Part shown: positions 33,150-41,900 of the stretch, piece after piece
Position numbering within the stretch: position 1 is the stretch's first letter
Layout of the letters: every line of letters begins with the position of its first letter
NCBI RefSeq assembly: GCF_910577135.1
Contig: NZ_CAJTLL010000013.1
Span: 1 to 43,232 of the forward strand
Direction: 5' to 3'
From: an uncultured Helicobacter sp.
GTDB taxonomy: Bacteria; Campylobacterota; Campylobacteria; Campylobacterales; Helicobacteraceae
DNA length: 43,232 nucleotides
Translations under genes and position numbers: made by a program
The notes under the pieces: generated by a model
Database searches by the model: none
The model's input: the letters and a program-made list of their open reading frames with translations, nothing else
Told to the model about the DNA's origin: nothing

Positions 33150-35102
33150 ATGAATCCCGCAAATCCCGCGCAAGAAAATAGACACGATTTGAGCTGCTCC
33201 TGCTGTGCAAATCCCGCGCAAGATTCACAAAATAGCAAGAAAGATATGTATTATATCATCGCTCTAATCGCCATTTTTGGCGTGTGTATGGCATTGCTCC
33301 ATATAGAATCTTTAGCGCGATTTGAGCTTATGCCTCCACTTATCTATATTGTGCTCATTGGTATTTATTGCTATGCGGGGAAGCCTATTTTTCTGCATTT
33401 TTGGGAAAACTGCAAAAACAGGGTTTTTTTTGATGAAAATACCCTTATGCTCTTTGCCACAATCGCAGCGTTGTGTATTGGCGAGATAAGCGAGGCGGTG
33501 GCTGTAATGCTCTTTTTTCGTGTGGGAGAGTTTTTAGAATCTTTAGCCATAGAGAAGTCTAAGCGCTCTATATCTGCGCTTTTGGAGGTTATGCCTGACA
33601 TCGCGCATAAAAAAGACAAAGATACACTCATAGATTTGCCCCCCCAATCCCTGCAAATAGGCGATACAATCTTTATCAAAGTAGGAGAGAAAATCCCCAC
33701 TGATAGCCTCATTGTCAAGGGGAAAAGCTATATCGATATGCGCTCAATCAATGGCGAGAGTGTGCCTGTGGGGGTTAAAGAGGGAGATTCTATCATAGCT
33801 GGGGGCATAAACACAAGTGCTTTGCTTGAAGCAAAAGTGCAAAAGCCTTTTAAAGATTCTCATATCGCTAAAATCGCTGCTCTCACGCAAGAAGCAAGCG
33901 CAAACAAAGCCAAAACGCAAAAAACTATTACATCTTTTGCACGCATTTATACGCCTATTATTTTTGTGCTATCTCTTTGTATCGCCTTACTCCCGCCACT
34001 TTTTAATGGAGAATGGCACGAGTGGATTTATCGGGGGCTAGTAGTAATGATGATAAGCTGCCCTTGCGCACTTGTAATCGCCGTGCCTTTGGGATATTTC
34101 GCTTCTATTGGACGCGCAAGTAAGGAAGGAGCGCTTTTCAAAGGCTCTATTTACCTTGAAACGCTCTCTTTGGTAAAAAATATCGTATTTGACAAGACAG
34201 GCACACTCACGCTTGGCACATTCCAAATACTCCATATCTCACCAAGCAATGGCTACACAGAAGATTCTCTACTTGAACTCGCCGCTCTAGCAGAGGCACA
34301 CTCAAGCCATCCCATCGCTACTTGTATTAAACATCGCAAACAAGTGCAGATGGAATCCCTTATATCCTATGAGGAAATCAGTGGGGAGGGAGTGTGTTTA
34401 GTATGCGATAGGGGGGAGATTCTCGCAGGGAATGCTACATTACTACAAAAGAGACATATTGCCTTTGAAACACAAGAGAGTGCTCATACTATCGTGTATA
34501 TCGCCCATAATGGGGTATATGCCGGATATATTTGCATAGGTGATAAGCTAAAAGAGGGGTTAAAAGATGATTTAGAGGCTTTAAAACAATGTGGCATAAG
34601 GCATTTTGCCATTCTTAGCGGGGATAATCAAGCAAGTGTCAATGCCGTAGCTAAGGAGCTAGGCATTACCCAAGCTTATGGGAATCTTCTCCCTGCACAA
34701 AAAGAAGCCAAACTCACGGCATTGATGAGCCAATGGAAGGGAAAAGTCGCCTTTGTGGGCGATGGGATTAATGATTCTATCGTATTAGGACGAAGTGATG
34801 TAGGCATAAGCATTAACACAGGGGAAAGTAGTAATGATATAAGCAAGGAGAGTGCGGATATTATCTTGCAGCGCAACTCATTGTGTGGGCTAGTAAAGGC
34901 TTTTCACATCGCTTTTCACACGCGTTCTATCACGTGGCAAAATATCACCTTTGCGCTTATAAGTAAGCTTATGCTGATCATTTTAGGGATTATGGGTATT
35001 GCGAATATGTGGTTAGCGGTGTTTGGCGATGTGGGCGTGGCACTCCTAGCCTTGCTTAATGCTATGCGTCCCCCACGCCCTCACAAAGTAGATTCTAAGT
35101 AA
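33150..35102 (+). CDS. cadA: P1B-type heavy-metal ATPase (Zn/Cd/Co exporter, CadA/ZntA-like)
   Basis: A 650-aa membrane pump. ATG at 33150 after AAAGG is chosen; the upstream 19 codons are a hydrophobic artefact. Motifs: SCPCALVIA (metal-binding CPC in TM6), NGESVPV (actuator), FDKTGTLT (phosphorylated Asp), SHPIA (nucleotide site), GDGINDS (hinge). CPC with SHP places it in the Zn/Cd/Pb/Co group; from memory H. pylori CadA is the nearest relative. It has no full heavy-metal-associated (GMTCxxC) domain at the N-terminus, only a short CSCC stretch with NPAQ repeats. It exports excess metal from the cytoplasm. Confidence 0.92.
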   Translation: MNPANPAQENRHDLSCSCCANPAQDSQNSKKDMYYIIALIAIFGVCMALLHIESLARFELMPPLIYIVLIGIYCYAGKPIFLHFWENCKNRVFFDENTLMLFATIAALCIGEISEAVAVMLFFRVGEFLESLAIEKSKRSISALLEVMPDIAHKKDKDTLIDLPPQSLQIGDTIFIKVGEKIPTDSLIVKGKSYIDMRSINGESVPVGVKEGDSIIAGGINTSALLEAKVQKPFKDSHIAKIAALTQEASANKAKTQKTITSFARIYTPIIFVLSLCIALLPPLFNGEWHEWIYRGLVVMMISCPCALVIAVPLGYFASIGRASKEGALFKGSIYLETLSLVKNIVFDKTGTLTLGTFQILHISPSNGYTEDSLLELAALAEAHSSHPIATCIKHRKQVQMESLISYEEISGEGVCLVCDRGEILAGNATLLQKRHIAFETQESAHTIVYIAHNGVYAGYICIGDKLKEGLKDDLEALKQCGIRHFAILSGDNQASVNAVAKELGITQAYGNLLPAQKEAKLTALMSQWKGKVAFVGDGINDSIVLGRSDVGISINTGESSNDISKESADIILQRNSLCGLVKAFHIAFHTRSITWQNITFALISKLMLIILGIMGIANMWLAVFGDVGVALLALLNAMRPPRPHKVDSK

Positions 35103-35121
35103 AACTCTTAAGCCACAATCT

Positions 35122-35304
35122 CTAAAATAGCTCCTTAATGTCTCTCTCTAGCACTTTTGCAATCTTATAGAGATGTTCTAAATTAAAATGAATATTCTTA
35201 TATCCCGCCTGTGCTCCAGCGACTAAAGAGACAGATTTATACCCGATAGCTAGGCTCAAATCAAGCTGTGATAACCCCTTTTGTTTGCAGATTCTAGCGA
35301 CATT
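35122..35304 (-). pseudogene. XRE-type helix-turn-helix regulator remnant
   Basis: A 60-codon frame reading RICKQKGLSQLDLSLAIGYKS, then NLEHLYKIAKVLERDIKELF, which is the XRE helix-turn-helix domain and its closing helix. An in-frame TAG just upstream (35305-35307) and the absence of a start codon show it has lost its N-terminus. It is too short to appear in ordinary gene calls. Confidence 0.6.
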
Positions 35305-35330
35305 CTAAGCGATGGCGTGATGGATAGGTT

Positions 35331-35607
35331 CAAACAAAGTGAGCCCTGCAAACAATCAGGCAAATATACAAAATGCTAACAAAGGGACAAGCGGGATAAA
35401 TCAACAATACGCCCAAAACAAGGCAATAGAAGGTATCGCAATAGCAAATCCACGCCTTATAACTACAAGATTCTAGGAGAGATGGAGGGCAAGGACAATG
35501 CCAATGACACACGAGGAGCAGCAAAAAGGAGTTTGCGAGAAGGCGTAATTAATGATTTAAAAATGAGGCGGGAGCAACGGCTAGCTCAAGCAAATGCGTT
35601 ATGCTAA
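35331..35607 (+). pseudogene. decayed gene remnant, unrecognised
   Basis: Two adjoining plus-strand frames look protein-like. One runs from GTG 35339 to TAG 35474-35476 (NKVSPANNQANIQNANKGTSG). The other is open from about 35373 and ends at TAA 35605-35607, with ATG 35482 after AGGAG (MEGKDNANDTRGAAKRSL). The first has the Asn/Pro-rich repeats of certain mobile-element or phage proteins; the second is charged and helical. I read this as a frameshifted relic, but no family can be named. Confidence 0.35.
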
Positions 35608-35612
35608 GAATT

Positions 35613-35753
35613 ATGAAAGAAGAAGCAAAATGCACGAGTGGTGGTAAGGTATTTGACTGCGCCAATGGCATACTTCAAGGCACTAAAGCTGCTTATCCCC
35701 TTTCATATAGAATCCGCGCTGATCTATATGATTGCGGCGATAAGCAACATTAA
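35613..35753 (+). CDS. small ORF, 46 aa, unrecognised
   Basis: ATG at 35613, five bases after the preceding frame's TAA, encodes MKEEAKCTSGGKVFDCANGIL and ends YDCGDKQH. Three cysteines and a globular-looking composition distinguish it from random sequence. It may be the tail of the same decayed gene or a small separate protein. No clear ribosome-binding site is seen. Confidence 0.35.
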   Translation: MKEEAKCTSGGKVFDCANGILQGTKAAYPLSYRIRADLYDCGDKQH

Positions 35754-35900
35754 GGTATAAGATTTAATGCTATTAAAGCAGATAATATATCTTTAAAGAT
35801 AGTTCAATACAAGTGTGGGTGGTTATATCACATACGCACAAAGTGCCCACTTACATTTGTAAAGTGAGTTTCACAAGGTAGAAACTCTAATCACTACCCT

Positions 35901-38900
35901 CTAGAACCATAACGCATATTTGAAGGATAATGCTCCTGTGAGCTGCTCTTGTGCGAAGAGGGCATCAATTTGCGCGCTTATTTCACTGCTTTTACCCACA
36001 GAGTAGAATATACCCGCACTGCTTGTGCCTATCACTCGAGGTAATTTAAAGAATGAAGAAGCACTGCCTGAACCAATCTCTAAAGTTGTCTTTTGTTCAT
36101 TATTGATAGTGTATCTTGCTCCTAGTGCAACAGAATATCTTGCCTTATTTCTAAAGGCTTTTGTGTATTTGAGCTGTCCTGTGGCATAGGGCGTTAAGAA
36201 TGTATGTTCAGGATAATGCTCAGGGATAATCACATTGCTATTATAATCAAGGCTAAAGGCTTCAAGTTTCATTATCCCATAGCCTATACCAAACTCTGGT
36301 GAGATATAGCTATTATTAAAGATATTATAGAAATTCCCTCCAAACCTTATTTCCGCATCAGCTCCATACGCAGAGAGTGTTTGCTGTGTGGCAGCATTAT
36401 AAGGATTAGTGAGAGTAAGCTCAAGCTCTGGCTTTTGCATTTGAGCATGGACTATGACTTTCATATACAGCTCATTCATTCTATGAGTAAAGAATGAATA
36501 ATAATACTGCAATCCTGCTAGAATAGATTGATTGGTGATATTTGCTGAACCTGTAGGTCTAGGCAAGAAGCTAGAGGCATATTCATATCCTACATAAAGC
36601 CCCATTGTCCCAAATGCTCCTAAATGCGCAAATCCTCCTGCTAATGCACCTCCTGCATATTCCACACCTATATCCCCATCGCCTAAATCTGTGCGAGTAT
36701 AGCGAGTAAGTGGCATAATGAATGTTTGCTTACGGGCATCTTCAGCGTGAGGAGCGTAAATCATATCTGTTTCGTGGAGCAAATCCACATTGCTATATCG
36801 CAAGGCTACTTCCATATCATTATCATCTTTTACTCTGTTACCATCTGTATCTACACTCTTAGAAGTAACCGTATAAGTCTTACCTTTTTTATGTCTTAAA
36901 GATTGGTGGAATAATCTCTTAGACATAGAATCCATAAGATTGCTTACAATGATATTTTTAGTAATCACACCATTAAGCAATGTCTTTGATACATCTTCTC
37001 CGGGATTGCGCTGTGGTCTAATACCTATGGAAAAGCCATCGAGTAAATCGTGTATATCGACGTTAGGTTGCATTGTAAAGAGATGTTTATCAGCTTCTAT
37101 ATTAAGTGTGGTTTGTCCTCCTAGATTCTCTGCTTTGCCTAATGTGCCTTCTCCCTCACCCCATTCATCTGTTTTATTCACAATATCACCACTTGTGTTT
37201 TTAATCTCTTTAAGAGCTGTGGTATAGCTACCATCTGCTTGTTTTTGCACAAAGAGGGAAGTGTAGTTATATTTTTGTCCCCATTTGTTAGTGTCAGCGA
37301 TGATGAGTACCCCGCCATTCGTATTAGTGCTACCATCAGCATTCTTATGCGGAGTGAAGGTAATCTCATTTGGATTTACATTGTTGCCTAGAATAATATG
37401 TCCATTGGCATTAGTTCCACCAGATTGATTGAAGTCATTATATGTGCCTCCTGCAGCTGTGGGTCCTCCTGTTTGGTCTAGTTTTAGCACCCAGTTTGTG
37501 AGGGTAATATCTGTGCCATTAGAAATAGTCCCATCGATATGCACGCCATTATTATTAACATTAATAGGCGTAGCATTGGCATAATTATTCGCTGATATAT
37601 CACGTCCCCATATAATCTGCTTTGCATTAATAGTCCCGCCAGTGTTATTAAATGTCTCTCCCCATATATCAATCGTGCCACCACTAATAGTTCCACCGGT
37701 ATTATGAAGCTCACCATATTCAATATTACCTTGAGCGTTTGTCATACCGCGGATATAGAGTGTGCCTGTTGATTCACGATTATTGCCATTCAAGGTATCT
37801 AACACTTCATTTTCTGCTTTTATCTCAATGGTTCCAGCACTATTTGTAAGCTTAGTAATATACACATCATCTTTAGCCCCTAGCACATAAAGTTCTGTGT
37901 TATTGCCTGTATTGTTGCTTGTATAGTCTTTAATCACAGCGCCAAGTGCCACTTTATCAATCACACCTTCGTTATTAAGGGTATCTAGCGTTGCTCCTGC
38001 TCTATGGTCTAATGTAGTGATAGAGCCGCCTTTATTATTCATTAGCCCATTATTAAAGCTACCACTATTCACAAGTGAGGTAATGCTACCGCTATTTTGT
38101 GCCATATTTGTTACAGAGCCTGCATTAGTGAAAGCACTTATCTGCCCATTAACAGCATTTGTAAATCCTACAAGTGTTCCATTATTGCTTAATGTATCTA
38201 TGTTTCCTTGAGCACTATTTGTAAATTGAGTTACAGTTGCATTTTGAGCATTAGTAAATGTTCCCACAGAACCAGCTTGATTATCAAAGCTATCTATTTG
38301 TTTATTATTTGTAAATGTATCAAGTTTGCCTTCATCTGTTTGGGGATTAGGATTTGCATTTACAAATCCTTTAATATGTCCATCATTGGTGCCATCTTTG
38401 ATATGTCCTTGGTTACTTATAGAATCTATGGTTCCATCAGTTTGGTTTTTAAGATTATCTATCACACCTCCACTTTGGTTAGTGAGATTTGTAATGGTGG
38501 CATTTGTTTCATTGTCTATTTCTGTGATAGTTCCACTATTATCAATCTTGCTTAGGGTATTTTTATTGATAATTTTATCTATCTTTCCGCCATCAGTAGA
38601 GCCTTGCGTTTGAGCTTGATTGGTAATCCCGCCATTAAGCTGCCCTTCATTGGTAAGTGTGCCTATATGTCCTGTGCCAGAGTTGGTAAGATTATTTAAA
38701 GTGCCTTGAGCGAGGTTTGTTAAAGAGCCAATTTCACCATTATTGGTAAAGTTATTGGTTACAGAACCGCTATTTTCAAAGGTAGTAATCTCTGCTCCAG
38801 CTTCATTACTTACATCAGTAATAGTTGCTCCAGCCTGATTATCAATGCGGTCAATCTTAGCATTATTCTTATTGCCTAGACTGCCGATAGTGCCGCTATT

Positions 38901-41900
38901 GTCAATCTTTGCAAGATTTGCTTGATTATCAATCGTATTTATATTGCCATTTGCTTGGTTGGTAATGCCCCCATCAAGTGTGCCTTTATTTGTAAGAGTG
39001 TCAATCGTGGCATTACCTGCATTGGTAAGATTATGTAATCTACCTGTTTCATTATTATTTAAAGTTGTAATTGTCCCTTGATTTGTGAAGTCATTTTGCA
39101 CTAAACCGCTATTTTCAAAGGTGGTAATCGTGGCATTAGCTTCATTAATCACACCTCCTATCGTAGCACCTTGATTGTTAGCAATTGTGGTGATAGTCGC
39201 ATTTGTCCTATTGCTAATGTTATTGGTAATCGTGCCATTATTGGTAATTGTCCCTAGTGTAGCAGTATTAATAATATCATCAATTTGTGCGTTAGTTTCG
39301 TTTGTAATCCCACCTGTGAGCTGCCCATCATTGGCAAGTGTGGTAATGGTCGCATTTGTAGCATTGGTAAGATTATTCATTGTCCCTGTGCTGTGATTAT
39401 GTAAAGTTGTGATCTCGCCTTTATTTGTAAAGTCATTGGTTACAGAGCCACTATTATCAAATGTTGTAATGCTGGCATTTATTTCATTGTTTAAGGTGTC
39501 AATTGTTCCGCCTTGTTGGTTGTCGATTCTTTGTATATTGTCGTGGTTTTCAATAGTTTGGATAGTTCCGCCATTCTCATTGGTGAGTGTGCCATTGAGC
39601 ATGCCTCTATTGGTAAGGGTGGTAATCGTCCCTGTGCTAGAGTTTGTTACATCATTTAAAGTTCCACCATTGTTATTATTTAAATTCGTAATTGTGCCAT
39701 TATTAGTAAAGGCATTGGTTACCTCTTGATTATTATCAATGGTCTCTATCGTGGCATTTTGATTATTGGTTAAAGTCGTAATGGTCGCATTATTTTCTAC
39801 CTTGGTAATGTCCCCGCTATTATCTATTTTATCTATATTTTGGTTATTCGTAATCGTGCCAATGTTTCCATTTGCTTCATTGGTGATACCATTAGTAATT
39901 GTGCCATCGTTTGTAAGGGTTGTTATCGTTGCATTACCTTTATTAGTGATACCATCTTGGAAAGTGCCATTATTTTGAAGCGTAGTTATTGTGCCTTCAT
40001 TACTCAATTTATTAGTTATAGTTCCTCTATTGGTGAGGGTTGTAATGGTAGCGTCGCTTTCATTATTTAGAGTGGTAATCGTGCTACCCGTTTCATTAGT
40101 AATGCTGTTTATTGTTGCATTGCTGTGGTTAGTGAGCTCTGTAATCGTGGCATTATTATCATTGCTGATAGAGCCTATCTCGCCGCTATTCTCAATCTTA
40201 GAGAGATTGCTCTTATTGATAATAGTATCTATCTTGCCACCATCGGGGGCTGTGGTTTGAGCTTGATTTGTGATTGCGCCATTGAGCGTTCCCTCATTGG
40301 TCAAGGTTTTTATATGTCCAGTCCCAGAGTTGGTAAGATTATTCATCTCCCCACCGGTTTTGTTCGTAAGATTATCAATCGTCCCATCATTGGTAAAGTC
40401 ATTTTGCACGATTCCAGCATTATCAAAGGTGGTAATTGTAGCTCCTGCTTGGTTTTCTACCTCTTGTATGCTTCCACCAGCTTGATTATCTATCGTAGTA
40501 ATGCTTGCATTACTTTCGTTGGTGATTTTAGTAGTAATGCTCCCTCTGTTGGTAATGGTATCAAGGCTAGATTTATTGATAATATCACCGATTTGTCCAT
40601 TTGTCTCATTCGTGATTCCCCCTGTTAGCGTTCCAGCATTGGTAAGGGTGCCTATCTGGGCATTGGCTTCATTTGTGAGGTTTTTCATATTTCCTGTGGT
40701 GTTGTTATTTAAGGTTGTGATTTCTCCGCGATTGATAAAGTCATCGGTTACGCTTCCGCTATTTTCAAAGGTAGTGATAGTCCCACCAGCTAAGTTATTT
40801 AAATCTGTAATCGTGCCATTTTCTTTGTTATCGATTTTCTCTATCTGGCTCGCATTATTTAATGTGCTAATGGTCGCATTGGCTTCATTAGTAATTCCTT
40901 TATTTATAGTCCCACCGGCTTTATTATCGAGTGTAGTGATAGTCCCGCCACTCTTATTTGTGATTCCATCTGCGAATGTCCCCTCGTTATTAAGTTCTCC
41001 TACGCTACCTTGATTTTGAAACTCTTGGGTAACACTTCCGGTAGAGGTATTTTCAAACTTCTTAATCTCCGCTCCAGTATTATTAATCACTTCAGTAATC
41101 GTAGCCGTATTTCTTACATCGCCTATTTCTCCACTATTATCAATCTTATCTATATTTTGGTTATTCTCAATTTCTTTGATATCTCCACCTGTTTGATTGG
41201 TGATCCCTCCTGTCAAGGTGCCATCATTGAGCAGCTTAGTTATTGTACCTGTGGAGGCATTGGTAAGATTATTGAGTGTCCCGCCATTATTGTTATTTAA
41301 TGTCGTAATCGTGCCATTATTGGTAAAGTCATTTTGCACGCTTCCATTATTATCAAATGTCCCTATAGTTGCGTTCTGGTTGTTAGTGAGGTTTTGGATA
41401 GTGTTGTTGTTTGTAAAGGTTGTTAGAGTTCCATTAGTTTCATTTGTGAGATTGGTTATATCCCCTTCATTTGTGCCGTTTGTAATGGTTCCAGTGTTGG
41501 TGATTGTCTCAATTTGGGCATTGGTAGCATTGCTAAGATTATTGATAGTTCCGGCATTACTAAGTGTATCCACTTGCCCTTGTGTAGTGTTGCTGAAATT
41601 CTCTATGGTGGCATTAGTAGCGTTAGTAAGGGTAGTTATCTCTCCGCCATTATTATTTAAATCAGTTATGGTTCCACTATTAGTAAAAGCCTCTATCACG
41701 CCATCGATAGTATTATCAAATGTGGTAATACTCCCTTTGTTATCCCCACCTTTAATCGTACCCTCATTCGTGATAGTAGTAATGCTCGCATTTGGGTCAG
41801 TATTGCTAAGGCTATCGATTGTCCCGCCTTGCTTATTCTCAATGCTTGTGATAGCATTTTCATTCTCAATCTCTGTGATCGTGCCGCTATTATCAATCTT

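Noticed and set aside
35330..35524. Minus-strand 64-codon frame in the decayed region
   Set aside because: Composition is unlike a protein and it opposes better plus-strand fragments.
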